Shown here in pieces: positions 32,716 through 41,919 of a stretch of 64,000 bases of DNA. The translations under genes were made by a program, and so were the position numbers. The stretch covers positions 1 to 64,000 of the forward strand of contig JAGIBF010000024.1 in NCBI GenBank assembly GCA_017744515.1. The letters are read 5' to 3'. The DNA comes from Niastella sp. GTDB lineage: Bacteria; Bacteroidota; Bacteroidia; Chitinophagales; Chitinophagaceae. Every line of letters begins with the position of its first letter. Position 1 is the first letter of the stretch. The notes beneath the pieces are model-generated. The model was not told the origin of the DNA and made no database searches. It worked only from the letters and a program-made list of their open reading frames with translations.

Positions 32716-34650
32716 ATGGAAATTGCTCCCGGCCCCTTGCTCAAAATGATCCAATCACCGGCAGATGTAAAACAACTCAGCAGAGAACAGCTACATCAGT
32801 TGTGTGATGAACTACGTCAATACATCATTGATGTGGTGAGCGTTCACGGGGGGCACTTTGGCGCCAGCCTTGGCGTAGTAGAACTATCCGTAGCGCTCCA
32901 CTATATTTACAATACACCTTACGATCAGCTGGTATGGGACGTAGGCCATCAGGCTTATGGTCATAAGATCCTTACCGGCCGCAAGGATAACTTCAGCACC
33001 AACAGGAAGTACAATGGCCTCAGCGGGTTTCCTAAACGCAGCGAGAGCGAATACGACACGTTTGGTGTAGGCCACTCATCCACTTCTATCTCTGCCGCAC
33101 TGGGCATGGCCATGGCCGCCAAATACAAAGGCGAGAACCGCAAGTCGGTGGCAGTGATAGGCGATGGCGCTATGACCGCTGGCCTGGCGTTCGAAGGGAT
33201 GAACCATGCAGGCGTAACCGATGCAGACATGCTGATCATCCTGAATGATAACAACATGAGCATCGACCCCAACGTGGGTGCGCTGAAAGAATACCTGACC
33301 GACATCTCTACTTCACATACCTATAACCGCCTGAAGGATGATATCTGGAAGGCACTGGGCAAACTACCGGTAGGAAAGAACTTCTCCCGTGACATGGCCA
33401 GCAAGCTGGAGCACAGCATCAAAGGATTTGTGAACAAGAGCAGCAACCTGTTTGAAGCACTGAAGCTCCGCTACTTTGGTCCTATCGACGGACACAACAT
33501 TACCAAGCTGGTTGATACTTTACAAGACCTGAAAAAAATACCCGGCCCCAAACTGTTGCACATCGTAACCGTAAAGGGCAAAGGATATTCACTGGCCGAA
33601 AAAGACCAGACCAAGTGGCACGCGCCCGGTTTGTTCGATAAGATCACCGGTGAGATATACAAGAAGACTTTCGAAACCAAGCAGCCGCCCAAGTACCAGG
33701 ACGTTTTTGGACATACTATCATCGAGTTGGCCGAAATGAATAAAAACGTATTTGGTATCACACCGGCCATGCCTTCCGGCTCCTCCCTCAAATTCATGAT
33801 GGAGCAAATGCCCGACCGCGCCATCGACGTAGGTATCTGCGAACAACACGCTGTGACCCTCAGCGCCGGTATGGCCACACAAGGGCTGAAGGTATTCTGC
33901 AACATCTATTCTTCCTTCATGCAGCGCGCCTACGATCAGGTGGTGCATGATGTAGCCATACAAAAACTACCCGTTATCTTCTGTCTCGACCGCGCAGGAC
34001 TGGTGGGAGAAGACGGACCTACGCACCACGGCGCGTACGACATTCCATTCTTCCGTTGTATACCACATATGGTGATCAGTGCGCCGATGAATGAAAGCGA
34101 GCTGCGCAACCTGATGTATACAGCCCAGCTGGAGAGCAACGAAACCCATCCTTTCGTTATCCGCTACCCACGTGGAGAAGGTGTGATGCCGGAGTGGAGA
34201 ACACCTTTTGAAGAAATAACGATCGGCAAGGGCAGGAAGCTGAAAGACGGAGACGACATCGCCATCCTTTCACTGGGACATCCCGGCAACTTTGTAACCA
34301 CTGCCATCCGCGAGCTGAAGACAGAAGGATTGAACCCGGCGCATTATGATATGCGCTTTGCCAAGCCACTGGACGAAGACATGCTGCACGAAGTATTCAG
34401 CAAATTCGATAAGGTAGTGACTGTTGAAGACGGGACTATCGTTGGAGGATTTGGCAGCGCTATACTGGAATTCATGGCACAACATAACTACCGCGCCACG
34501 GTGAAGATGCTGGGCATCCCCGACCGCCTGGTAGAACACGGTACGCTCAAAGAACTGCACCGCGAATGCGGCTACGATGCTGCAGGTATCGCGAAAACGG
34601 TTCGTGAAATGATGAAAGACAAAGTAACAGTAGGGTCGCTGCTGCAGTAA
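32716..34650 (+). CDS. dxs: 1-Deoxy-D-xylulose-5-phosphate synthase
   Basis: A 644-residue thiamine-diphosphate enzyme that joins pyruvate and glyceraldehyde-3-phosphate, the first step of the MEP isoprenoid pathway. The TPP-binding region is GDGAMTAGLAFEGMNHAG...NDNNMSIDPNVG (about residues 150-190). Conserved HGGHFGASLGVVEL is near the N-terminus. The Pyr domain carries DVGICEQHAVTLSAGMA, with the catalytic Glu, and GLVGEDGPTHHGAYDI. The C-terminal transketolase domain has KVVTVEDGTIVGGFGS. The length is normal. It is monocistronic and followed 92 bp later by the L,D-transpeptidase gene. Confidence 0.96.
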   Translation: MEIAPGPLLKMIQSPADVKQLSREQLHQLCDELRQYIIDVVSVHGGHFGASLGVVELSVALHYIYNTPYDQLVWDVGHQAYGHKILTGRKDNFSTNRKYNGLSGFPKRSESEYDTFGVGHSSTSISAALGMAMAAKYKGENRKSVAVIGDGAMTAGLAFEGMNHAGVTDADMLIILNDNNMSIDPNVGALKEYLTDISTSHTYNRLKDDIWKALGKLPVGKNFSRDMASKLEHSIKGFVNKSSNLFEALKLRYFGPIDGHNITKLVDTLQDLKKIPGPKLLHIVTVKGKGYSLAEKDQTKWHAPGLFDKITGEIYKKTFETKQPPKYQDVFGHTIIELAEMNKNVFGITPAMPSGSSLKFMMEQMPDRAIDVGICEQHAVTLSAGMATQGLKVFCNIYSSFMQRAYDQVVHDVAIQKLPVIFCLDRAGLVGEDGPTHHGAYDIPFFRCIPHMVISAPMNESELRNLMYTAQLESNETHPFVIRYPRGEGVMPEWRTPFEEITIGKGRKLKDGDDIAILSLGHPGNFVTTAIRELKTEGLNPAHYDMRFAKPLDEDMLHEVFSKFDKVVTVEDGTIVGGFGSAILEFMAQHNYRATVKMLGIPDRLVEHGTLKELHRECGYDAAGIAKTVREMMKDKVTVGSLLQ

Positions 34651-34742
34651 CATTCAGAAATCTTTAACAGCACTTTACACCCGCTCATTTATGGAGGCGC
34701 GTTATAATGGCATCTGATGAGGTGTCATAACCCCCTTCCTGC

Positions 34743-35384
34743 ATGAAACGTTTATTGCTCCTTACACTTGGCGTAGTGCTGCTGTTCCTGGCGGTCAGCG
34801 CTACCTGGTATTATACCAAAATGAAGCCTGTTTACAGAACAGTCAACCGTGATATCAGCGCCACGCTCCGCAGGAAATTGCTGCTCAAACTGGAATCACG
34901 CGCAGCCAAAGCAAGGGAATACGCCACCCTGCATAAATACAATACAGACGTTTGCTTTTTAATTGACATGAGCATAGAGTCGGGCAAGAACCGGTTGTTT
35001 ATATACAACCTCAAGAAAGATTCTGTTACTGATGCCGGGTTGGTAACCCATGGCCGCTGCAATGAGAACTGGCTCAACGGCCGCCGCTACGGCAATGAGG
35101 TAGGCTGTGGTTGCACCTCGCTGGGTAAGTATAAGATCGGCGCCGCCTACAAAGGGAAGTTTGGCCTGGCCTATAAGCTGCACGGACAGGATTCTACCAA
35201 CAACAATGCATTCAAAAGATTCGTGGTGCTGCACTCGCACGGATGCGTACCCTACGGAGAGGTAGACCCATATCCCATTTGCCAGAGTGATGGATGCCCC
35301 ACGGTAGCACCGGCTTTCTTAAAGAAAATGGCCGCAACGATAGATGCATCGCCACGGCCAATACTGTTATGGATATTTGAGTGA
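34743..35384 (+). CDS. Murein L,D-transpeptidase catalytic-domain protein (YkuD_2 type)
   Basis: A 213-residue envelope protein anchored by an N-terminal segment (MKRLLLLTLGVVLLFLAVSA). The catalytic region has VLHSHGCVPYG and ICQSDGCPTVAP, the two Cys-containing motifs of the YkuD_2 family; the second, SDGCP, should carry the nucleophilic Cys. YkuD-type enzymes make 3-3 cross-links or attach proteins to peptidoglycan; for the YkuD_2 branch this is inferred from the fold. It is convergent with the pirin gene, and the gap is filled by a hairpin repeat. Confidence 0.85.
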   Translation: MKRLLLLTLGVVLLFLAVSATWYYTKMKPVYRTVNRDISATLRRKLLLKLESRAAKAREYATLHKYNTDVCFLIDMSIESGKNRLFIYNLKKDSVTDAGLVTHGRCNENWLNGRRYGNEVGCGCTSLGKYKIGAAYKGKFGLAYKLHGQDSTNNNAFKRFVVLHSHGCVPYGEVDPYPICQSDGCPTVAPAFLKKMAATIDASPRPILLWIFE

Positions 35385-35390
35385 TCTACC

Positions 35391-35439
35391 TTGTCACCCT
35401 GAGCTTGTCGAAGGGCTTCGACGGGCTCAGCCTGACATT
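35391..35439. repeat. CTTCGACAAGCTCAG-type hairpin between convergent genes
   Basis: TGTCACCCTGAGCTTGTCGA and its imperfect reverse complement (ending GGGCTCAGCCTGACA) form a compact stem with about 18 of 22 pairs. It has no T-run. It spans the gap between the transpeptidase stop (35384) and the pirin stop (35438). Confidence 0.75.
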
Positions 35440-36289
35440 AATAATCAAGTACTCCCATTTTCCCAATCTCATACTTCCTGATCGCTTCCTGAATCTCTTC
35501 AAAACTATTCATCACAAACGGTCCATAACTAACAACCTTCTCTTTCAAAGGCTCTCCGCCAAACACAATGAAGTCAACATCACTGGTGGCAGAAAAAACG
35601 AGCTGATCACCATCGACGTGAAAGTCGACCAATTGGCCGGCACCCACATCCTGTCCTAACAGTTTAATTTTTCCATCCAATATGTATAAAGCCGAAGAGT
35701 ACGAATTATCAACGGGCAAGGTAAACAAGGCGCCGGCCTTCAATTTCACCTGGTGCAGGAACATAGGCGTATGCGTAGCAATGGGAGATGATTGCCCATT
35801 ATAACTACCGATCAACGTCTTTACCCATACACCCTCGCCGGATTGCTCGGGCAACGTTGCAGAAGCATAATGCCGGAAAGAAGCATCCAGTGTTTTCTTA
35901 TCGGCCGGTAAGTTGATCCAGATCTGCAACAACTGTACAGTACCACCCTGCTTCAAAAAAGCGGCAGTAGGGCCTTCCGAGTGAACAACACCGTTACCGG
36001 AAGTCATCCAGTTGATATCGCCACCAGTCGCTACCTGGTCGTGCCCCTTGCTATCGCGGTGAAAAAACTCACCATCCAGCAAATAAGTCACGACTTCAAA
36101 GCCGGCATGTGGGTGAGGCGCCAACCTTACCTCCGAACCAGCTTTCAGTACATTAGGTTTCATGTGGTGTATCAACAGGAAGGGGTCTACCTGTCTCAAA
36201 GTACGGGTAGGTAAAACGTTCTTGATCTTGAACGGACCTACCATCTCATTGGTCGCATCAATGATTTGCGACACAGTTCTGGTAGTCAT
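35438..36289 (-). CDS. Pirin-family bicupin protein
   Basis: A 283-residue double cupin. The N-terminal pirin motif is complete: DPFLLIHHMKPN, then LAPHPHAGFEVVTYLLDGEF and SGNGVVHSEGP, providing the His/Glu iron ligands. The C-terminal cupin (about residues 165-270) includes QVKLKAGALFTLPV. Family members include quercetin dioxygenase-like enzymes and transcription cofactors; which applies here is unclear. It is monocistronic, with the upstream scpA gene 101 bp away on the same strand. Confidence 0.9.
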   Translation of the reverse strand: MTTRTVSQIIDATNEMVGPFKIKNVLPTRTLRQVDPFLLIHHMKPNVLKAGSEVRLAPHPHAGFEVVTYLLDGEFFHRDSKGHDQVATGGDINWMTSGNGVVHSEGPTAAFLKQGGTVQLLQIWINLPADKKTLDASFRHYASATLPEQSGEGVWVKTLIGSYNGQSSPIATHTPMFLHQVKLKAGALFTLPVDNSYSSALYILDGKIKLLGQDVGAGQLVDFHVDGDQLVFSATSDVDFIVFGGEPLKEKVVSYGPFVMNSFEEIQEAIRKYEIGKMGVLDY

Positions 36290-36390
36290 AAAAACTCCTT
36301 TTTTTGGTTAATTAAAGCAATAACAATAGACTCAGCGTTTAAACACCAACTATTGTACCCGTTCGGTTCTGGCAGTATTAAGGGAGTATT

Positions 36391-37305
36391 TTAGGCCGTT
36401 TCGTCAGTAGGTGGCTCTTCGTCAGACGGTTCGTCAGCAGGGGGGTATGTATCGCCAAACAAACCGCCAATAGGCGTTTCCCCGGTAGAAGTATCTTCAA
36501 CGGCAGAAGGAGGTTCAAGACCCAGCGTTTTTGCATCCCAAACGGGATCTTCTTCGCGGTTCTCGTTGAATTCAAGAATAAAATTATTACGGCCTTCACC
36601 TACCATAAGGGTCATGTACTTCATTTGTACCAACTCCAGGATGGAGAGGAAAAGAAAAATAGCATGGATGCGGTCCTCGCAGACCTCAAATACTTTTTCA
36701 AAAGACACCACCTTTTCCTTCTTCACACTGCTCAGCATAAACTCGCGGCTGCCTTCCATGGTATAGTTATACCTTACCACGGTGTGCACAGGCTTCACGG
36801 CATTGCGCTGCTCCATCTTCTTCATCACCCGCTCAAAGGTCTTCATGAGCTTGAACAGCGTGATCGTTTGGATCTCAGTGCCCTCACCGGTTTCTTCACC
36901 AATGTGCGACAGCTCTTTCTGCAGGTTACCACGCCTTACCATCAGCATGCGGATAGCCTCCATTTCGGCCATCTTTACAGAAGCTTCTTTAAAGCGCTTG
37001 TATTCAAGGATCTTGTCGATCAGCTCCTGGCGGGGATCGATCTCATTACCCTGCGCATCCAGCTCCTTGCGTGGCAACAGCATCTTGGCCTTGATACGCA
37101 TCAGGGTGGATACAAACAGGATGAACTCGCTCGATAATTCAATATTCAACTCACCCGATCCATGGATATAATCCAGGAAATCCTTGATGATCTTGGTAAT
37201 AGGTATATTATAAATATCCAGCTCATCCCTTTCAATAAAGAATAACAGGAGGTCGAAAGGGCCTTCAAACTGCGGCAACTTGATCTGGTAGCTGGATTGA
37301 TTCAC
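36391..37305 (-). CDS. scpA: Segregation and condensation protein A
   Basis: A 304-residue ScpA, the kleisin of the SMC-ScpAB chromosome condensation complex. The N-terminal domain has FEGPFDLLLFFIERDELDIY and IPITKIIKDFLDYI. The C-terminal winged-helix part has AIFLFLSILELVQMKYMTLM. After about residue 265 there is an acidic Pro/Thr-rich tail (SAVEDTSTGETPIG ... DEPSDEEPPTDETA) absent from short ScpA proteins. The start appears to be GTG. An octamer hairpin separates the promoter from the start codon. scpB is not nearby. Confidence 0.93.
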   Translation of the reverse strand: MNQSSYQIKLPQFEGPFDLLLFFIERDELDIYNIPITKIIKDFLDYIHGSGELNIELSSEFILFVSTLMRIKAKMLLPRKELDAQGNEIDPRQELIDKILEYKRFKEASVKMAEMEAIRMLMVRRGNLQKELSHIGEETGEGTEIQTITLFKLMKTFERVMKKMEQRNAVKPVHTVVRYNYTMEGSREFMLSSVKKEKVVSFEKVFEVCEDRIHAIFLFLSILELVQMKYMTLMVGEGRNNFILEFNENREEDPVWDAKTLGLEPPSAVEDTSTGETPIGGLFGDTYPPADEPSDEEPPTDETA

Positions 37306-37322
37306 TGAGTATAGTTTTAATA

Positions 37323-37410
37323 GTCGGAAAGACCGGAAGTCCGGAAGACCGAAAGAAATACAGTAACTACTTACCGACTTCCGGACTTTTCTGACTTTCG
37401 GTCTTTCAAC
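37323..37410. repeat. Inverted octamer arrays (GTCCGGAA family) in the scpA 5' untranslated region
   Basis: The left array (37323-37354) has four units, GTCGGAAA, GACCGGAA and close variants. The right array (37370-37410) has five units in the opposite orientation, such as CTTCCGGA and CTTTCGGT, with one 9-bp unit. The arms form an imperfect stem. The element lies between the minus-strand TACATTTG (37435-37428) and the scpA start. Confidence 0.85.
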
Positions 37411-37427
37411 CCCGCTTCCGCGGCCGA

Positions 37428-37435
37428 CAAATGTA
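37428..37435 (-). promoter_or_regulatory. scpA promoter -7 element TACATTTG
   Basis: An exact minus-strand TAnnTTTG match 13 bp past the DUF3078 stop codon and 122 bp upstream of the scpA start. Confidence 0.55.
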
Positions 37436-37448
37436 AGGAAATCCCTGA

Positions 37449-38492
37449 TTAGAATTTGGCAGAAAAACCCACAGCCAGCAGCGACCTTATCTGGGTGCCG
37501 GCAGACGTTTTATTGGGGCCAAATTGCCGCACATCGTCGTCATATATAAGATCAAGACTATAAGTAACATTCAGAAATTTATTCACTTTCATCACGATGG
37601 CATTGGTCCAGAACACATCCACGTTCTGTGGTTTGGCGCTGATCTTATCCACCTGCAACTGATCGGGGCCTGTGGGGGTAAAACGGTAAGTTGACAGGTA
37701 GTTGGAGTACAGGTCGAGACGGCTTTTGTACGACACATTCTTCAGGATCTCCTTGTTGAAGTTCACGGAAGCGTAAGCACCTGCTTCGGCTTTTACTTCC
37801 CGGGCCGGGTCCACGCCATAAAAGGTGGACAGCGGCGCTTCGAAACCGCCGCCATCGGCGCCCGGATCACCGGCCGGGTAATAATAACTCTTCGGCTCGT
37901 TGGTTACGATCACCAGACGGGTAGAGATAGGAGAAACGAAAATGCTGAAATAGTCTACAGGATGCCAGTCGAAACCCGGCGCTATCACCAGGTAAGCAGG
38001 AGCAAAGAAACCCGATATCCTGCGTTTATATCCTTTGCCACGGTAGTTATAATCGAAACCGTCATAAAACTGTGTCCTGAAGTTGACGACACCCGCCACA
38101 CTTATTTTGTCGGTCAGTTCATAACCGGCTTTGCTGTACAAGTCTATCTTATCATCGGTCTTACGATTACCTAAAGAGGTGGTATTCACCATGGCGTATC
38201 CGAGGTCAAGCGTGTTATCCCAAAAGAACTTCCCCGACTTCAGGTTGGCAAAGACACTCAGGTAAGCCGCTGTGGAAAAGGAAAACTTTTCTGCACCGGC
38301 AGCCCAGTTCCTGCTACCACCCTGACCTACGTTGAGGGAGAAAACCCCGCCCTTCTTCCAACCCGATTTGTGGGCTGTATCGGAGGCCAGCTTTTTCTCG
38401 GATTGAGCTTTCATATCCTTGACACCTGCATCCTGGGCCCAGGTGGCCAAAAAGGACACACTGAATACCGTTAGTAAGAACGATTTTCTCAT
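37449..38492 (-). CDS. DUF3078 outer-membrane protein
   Basis: A 347-residue protein with a signal peptide (MRKSFLLTVFSVSFLATWAQ) and a beta-barrel pattern. The DUF3078 signature is visible: GWKKGGVFSLNVGQGGSRNW, AAGAEKFSFSTAAYLSVFAN and FFWDNTLDLGYAMVNTTSLG with KTDDKIDLYSKAGY. It ends in an aromatic strand (IRSLLAVGFSAKF) suited to BAM recognition. The family is widespread in Bacteroidota and has no established biochemical role. It lies 72 bp downstream of mscL on the same strand. Confidence 0.9.
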   Translation of the reverse strand: MRKSFLLTVFSVSFLATWAQDAGVKDMKAQSEKKLASDTAHKSGWKKGGVFSLNVGQGGSRNWAAGAEKFSFSTAAYLSVFANLKSGKFFWDNTLDLGYAMVNTTSLGNRKTDDKIDLYSKAGYELTDKISVAGVVNFRTQFYDGFDYNYRGKGYKRRISGFFAPAYLVIAPGFDWHPVDYFSIFVSPISTRLVIVTNEPKSYYYPAGDPGADGGGFEAPLSTFYGVDPAREVKAEAGAYASVNFNKEILKNVSYKSRLDLYSNYLSTYRFTPTGPDQLQVDKISAKPQNVDVFWTNAIVMKVNKFLNVTYSLDLIYDDDVRQFGPNKTSAGTQIRSLLAVGFSAKF

Positions 38493-38564
38493 AGTTTAAG
38501 TAGTTTGGTTAATTAGAATAAGGCCATTCTGAAGATACTCAAAATGCAGGAGAAACGATAACCC

Positions 38565-38951
38565 TTAGCCTTTTTTCTTCAACTCGTCGCGTATCTCCAT
38601 CAACAGCTTTTCGCTTGTGCTTGGTGCTGGAGGTGCGGCTGGTGCAGCTTCTTCCTTTTTCTTCATCCTGTTGATGCCTTTGATCAGCAAGAACAACACG
38701 AAGGCTATGATAATAAAGTTCAATACAGCTGATATAAACAAGCCGATCTTTACCGTACCAAGCACTGTAAAATCTTCCAGCCTGGTTAAGTTAGCGGCCT
38801 CCAATGCAGGCTTCAGGATCAACGGCGTTATCACATCATCAACGAGAGAGCTGACTATCTTTCCAAAAGCAGCGCCTATGATAACACCTACGGCAAGGTC
38901 AACTACATTGCCTTTCATTGCAAAATCTTTGAATTCTTTCATCATGCCCAT
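38565..38951 (-). CDS. mscL: Large-conductance mechanosensitive channel
   Basis: A 128-residue MscL. The N-terminal helix and first membrane segment read KEFKDFAMKGNVVDLAVGV and IIGAAFGKIVSSLVDDVITP. The second segment is FISAVLNFIIIAFVLFLLIK, followed by the C-terminal charged helix. It opens under membrane tension during osmotic downshock. Two starts are possible (ATG at 38951 or 38945); the difference is two residues. Confidence 0.95.
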   Translation of the reverse strand: MGMMKEFKDFAMKGNVVDLAVGVIIGAAFGKIVSSLVDDVITPLILKPALEAANLTRLEDFTVLGTVKIGLFISAVLNFIIIAFVLFLLIKGINRMKKKEEAAPAAPPAPSTSEKLLMEIRDELKKKG

Positions 38952-39032
38952 AATCAGTTGTTTTTAACGGTGAGGAGAATAAAAACTATTGCAAATTAAC
39001 TATTATACGTAAGAGCGATCAACGATACCCAT

Positions 39033-39785
39033 TTACCCCTCTTTCTTCAACCCGGGATACTGCATATTCAATTTTTGCAGCGTATCCAGTAATGTTGAAG
39101 CAATCACATATTCCTTATACCAGTTCTGATCGGCCGGCACAATAGTCCAGGGAATATCGCCACAGTATTCAAAGCAATCCTCGTAAGCCTTCCGGTAATC
39201 ATCCCACAACTTCGCTTCCGCAAAATCATTTTCATTGTACTTCCATTGCTTCTTCGGATCGTGAATACGTTCCTGCAACCGCTCCTGCTGTTCTTCAGGA
39301 GATACATGCAGGTAGAATTTCAATATCTGTGTATTATTGTGTTCGTGCAACAGCCTTTCAAAATCATTGATGGCATTCATCCGCTTTTTTGCCGTCTCAT
39401 TATCGATCCATTTATGTACACGGGTGATCAATATATCCTCGTATTGTGAACGGTTAAAGACCTGTATCATGCCCCTGGCAGGTGCGGCCTCATGTACACG
39501 CCATAAAAAATCGTGGCTCAATTCCTGGGTAGTAGGGGTTTTGAAGGACTTAACAGTAATGCCCTGCGGATTCATAGAGGTAAATACATTGCGGATAACA
39601 CCATCCTTCCCACTGGCATCGAGCCCCTGGATGATCACCAATATGGCGTGCTTGGATTCTGCATACAACAGGTTCTGCAATTCGTCCAGCTTCGACAGAA
39701 TTTGCTTTGTTTTCTCTTTGGTGGTTTCTTTCTCTAAGTCTTTAGGTGCTCTTGTGGAAATATCGTCAAGCCTGATCCTGCCCAT
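39033..39785 (-). CDS. Polyphosphate kinase 2 family protein
   Basis: A 250-residue PPK2-type enzyme with a P-loop kinase fold. Walker A is at residues 54-62 (IQGLDASGKDGVIRNVFTSM). Conserved FKTPTTQELSHDFLWRVHEAAPARG and FNRSQYEDILITRVH follow, then the lid region. The family uses polyphosphate to phosphorylate nucleoside mono- or diphosphates. The size and single domain fit the short one-domain class; the nucleotide preference cannot be read directly. It is monocistronic. Confidence 0.93.
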   Translation of the reverse strand: MGRIRLDDISTRAPKDLEKETTKEKTKQILSKLDELQNLLYAESKHAILVIIQGLDASGKDGVIRNVFTSMNPQGITVKSFKTPTTQELSHDFLWRVHEAAPARGMIQVFNRSQYEDILITRVHKWIDNETAKKRMNAINDFERLLHEHNNTQILKFYLHVSPEEQQERLQERIHDPKKQWKYNENDFAEAKLWDDYRKAYEDCFEYCGDIPWTIVPADQNWYKEYVIASTLLDTLQKLNMQYPGLKKEG

Positions 39786-39855
39786 AGGTTACTGTTTGGT
39801 ACAATTAAGGTATTATATTTTACTCTTATAAAAAAAGACTTGTATACACAAAAAA

Positions 39856-39876
39856 GCCACTTCATAGAGAAGTGGC
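39856..39876 (-). terminator. Intrinsic terminator of frr
   Basis: GCCACTTC pairs with GAAGTGGC (8 bp, 5-base loop), followed by six Ts on the minus strand. It lies 28 bp past the frr stop. Confidence 0.75.
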
Positions 39877-39904
39877 CGGTATAATTCAGTAGATAGAATA
39901 ATAA

Positions 39905-40468
39905 CTATACAGTCATGATCTCTTTTTCCTTAGCAGCAAGGTGCTTATCCACTAAGGTAATATACTTGTCGGTGCTGTCTTGTATACCCTTTTCAGCATC
40001 CTTGGCGATATCCTCACTCAGTCCATTCTTTTGAAGCTTCTTGATTTGCTCCATGGCATCACGGCGAATGTTGCGGATAGCTACCTTGGAATGCTCACCC
40101 TCAGCCTGCGCCCGTTTTACAAGTTCCCTGCGACGCTCTTCCGTTAAAGGCGGCATGAACAGGCGGATGATATTACCATCATTTTGTGGAGTAATACCAA
40201 TATTGGCATTGATGATGGCCCGCTCGATGGGTTGCAGCATGTTCTTTTCCCAGGGCTGAATGTTCAGCGTACGCGCATCGGCCACGGTAATATTACCTAC
40301 CTGGTTGATGGGCGTAGGCGTTCCATAATAATCCACTACGAGACCGTCTACAAGATTAGGGTTGGCTTTACCTGCCCGTACCTTGATCAGTTCAGTTTCC
40401 AGGTGATTAATGGCCTTGTCCATGCCTTCCTGGGCCTGTTCTTCAATAATATTTAACTCGTCTGACAT
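39905..40468 (-). CDS. frr: Ribosome recycling factor
   Basis: A 187-residue RRF that, with EF-G, splits post-termination ribosomes. Conserved segments are HLETELIKVRAGKANPNLVDG, VDYYGTPTPINQVGNITVAD, LNIQPWEKNMLQPIERAI, GNIIRLFMPPLTEERRRELV and AIRNIRRDAMEQIKKL. The length is normal. It lacks the common pyrH neighbour; the next gene upstream encodes a lipid-linked sugar transferase. Confidence 0.96.
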   Translation of the reverse strand: MSDELNIIEEQAQEGMDKAINHLETELIKVRAGKANPNLVDGLVVDYYGTPTPINQVGNITVADARTLNIQPWEKNMLQPIERAIINANIGITPQNDGNIIRLFMPPLTEERRRELVKRAQAEGEHSKVAIRNIRRDAMEQIKKLQKNGLSEDIAKDAEKGIQDSTDKYITLVDKHLAAKEKEIMTV

Positions 40469-40493
40469 AATGTATGAATAATTGATTGCGCTG

Positions 40494-40501
40494 CAAATGT
40501 A
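40494..40501 (-). promoter_or_regulatory. frr promoter -7 element TACATTTG
   Basis: An exact minus-strand TAnnTTTG match 25 bp upstream of the frr ATG. Confidence 0.6.
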
Positions 40502-40539
40502 GGAAGAATAAAGAATTCAGGAGCCAGAACAAAAAGACA

Positions 40540-40595
40540 TTAGCTGTTGGCTATTAGGAGTTAGCAACTCACCACTGACCATTCACAACTCACTA
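40540..40595. repeat. Heptamer array of two blended families (TTAGCAA and CTCACCA)
   Basis: Eight 7-bp units in unbroken register from 40540: four TTAGCAA-like units followed by four CTCACCA-like units. It overlaps the last bases of the WecA/MraY-type gene (stop at 40593) and lies upstream of frr. Confidence 0.75.
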
Positions 40596-41717
40596 ATTCT
40601 TCTGCTCTAAGATTGTATCCTTGGTAAGCGGTACGATCCGGGAGTTCTTGTTTTCGGGGTCCACATTACGGGCCACAAACAGGCGGGGCTTCGGACGGGT
40701 ATAATACAAGGCAGCAATACCGGTAAAAAAGGTGAGTACAATAGCCAGGATGATCCAGGTACAGCCTGAATCCCGGAAGGCATAAGCCATTACAATGGCA
40801 AGCATGTTGATCAATACCAGCGTTAAAGTAATAGCACGATGCGAAAGACCTTTATCCAGTAATAAGTGATGAACGTGGTTGCGGTCGGGGCTGAAAGGAG
40901 AGCGGCGGTGTACAATACGGATAGCAAATACCCGTAATGTATCCAGCAGCGGGATCATCAGGATGGCGAACCCGATAGCAGGTGAAGGCACGATAGGATA
41001 GGGCACATTCACTGCATTGGCCACTTCGATAAACTTCACCACCAATATAGAATTGATCAACCCTATCAATAGCGACCCCGTGTCGCCCATAAAGATTTTG
41101 GCAGGGTGGAAATTAAAGATGAGGAAAGCAGCCAGGCTACCAGCCAGTCCGAAAGCAAGGATGGAATAAGCCGGCATATTTACCTGCAGGAAGTAAAAGC
41201 CAAAAACCACTGTAGCCATTAAACCAAGGCTACCAGCCAACCCGTCGATACCATCGATCAGGTTGAAAGAGTTGATGATTACAATAATCGTAAAGTAAGT
41301 CAGCAGCAGGCTAAAAGATTCCGGCAACTCATGGATGCCCATGAAACCGTGCATACTTCTGATCTGTACATTGCCCTTATAGATGATCAGGAAAGCGGCC
41401 AACACCTGGCCAATGAATTTCTTTATAGGAGAGATGACGAGTATATCATCCTTTAAACCGAGGAAAAAGATCACGAAGCTGGCAGCGAGGAAATATTGAA
41501 ACTCCGGAGAGCCGTGAAACTGAATGGCAATGAGACACGCCATCACAAAGCCGGCAAAGATGCCGAGGCCTCCCAGTGAAGGAATTGGATTCTGATGGAT
41601 CTTCCGCTCATTGGGGAGATCGAAAAGCTTTTTTCTTTCCGCTACGGTAATAATTACCGGAATGGCTAAAAATGTGATCGTGAAAGAAATAGCTATTGAT
41701 AGTAATACATCGAACAT
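40593..41717 (-). CDS. Undecaprenyl-phosphate sugar-1-phosphate transferase (WecA/MraY family)
   Basis: A 374-residue polytopic membrane enzyme with about eleven membrane segments. Family motifs are present: DLPNERKIHQNPIPSLGG near the N-terminus, FLGLKDDILVI (the Asp pair), NSFNLIDGIDGLAGSLG, FHPAKIFMGDTGSLLIG (the catalytic Asp loop) and RRSPFSPDRNHVHHLLLDKG (the HxHH motif). The last favours WecA/TagO-type enzymes over MraY. It should transfer GlcNAc-1-P or a similar sugar phosphate to undecaprenyl phosphate to start surface polysaccharide synthesis. It is not in a polysaccharide cluster here. Confidence 0.9.
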   Translation of the reverse strand: MFDVLLSIAISFTITFLAIPVIITVAERKKLFDLPNERKIHQNPIPSLGGLGIFAGFVMACLIAIQFHGSPEFQYFLAASFVIFFLGLKDDILVISPIKKFIGQVLAAFLIIYKGNVQIRSMHGFMGIHELPESFSLLLTYFTIIVIINSFNLIDGIDGLAGSLGLMATVVFGFYFLQVNMPAYSILAFGLAGSLAAFLIFNFHPAKIFMGDTGSLLIGLINSILVVKFIEVANAVNVPYPIVPSPAIGFAILMIPLLDTLRVFAIRIVHRRSPFSPDRNHVHHLLLDKGLSHRAITLTLVLINMLAIVMAYAFRDSGCTWIILAIVLTFFTGIAALYYTRPKPRLFVARNVDPENKNSRIVPLTKDTILEQKN

Positions 41718-41736
41718 TTAGCCTGGTTTTGGTGAC

Positions 41737-41744
41737 CAAATTTA
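41737..41744 (-). promoter_or_regulatory. WecA-like gene promoter -7 element TAAATTTG
   Basis: An exact minus-strand TAnnTTTG match 19 bp upstream of the ATG at 41717. Confidence 0.55.
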
Positions 41745-41919
41745 TCTACGTGCTGCTAATCCGGGCCGTTGGGGGCAAATTTGGTGCCGGCAGCAAAACT
41801 ACGGCCTATTTCTGAAATAACAACTTATGTTATAGCTACTTTATTGTAAATAAGAAAGTTTGAGATATAAAAAACAATAAAAAAATCAGTCCCATCAATG
41901 GGCCAAAAGCAAATTCATG

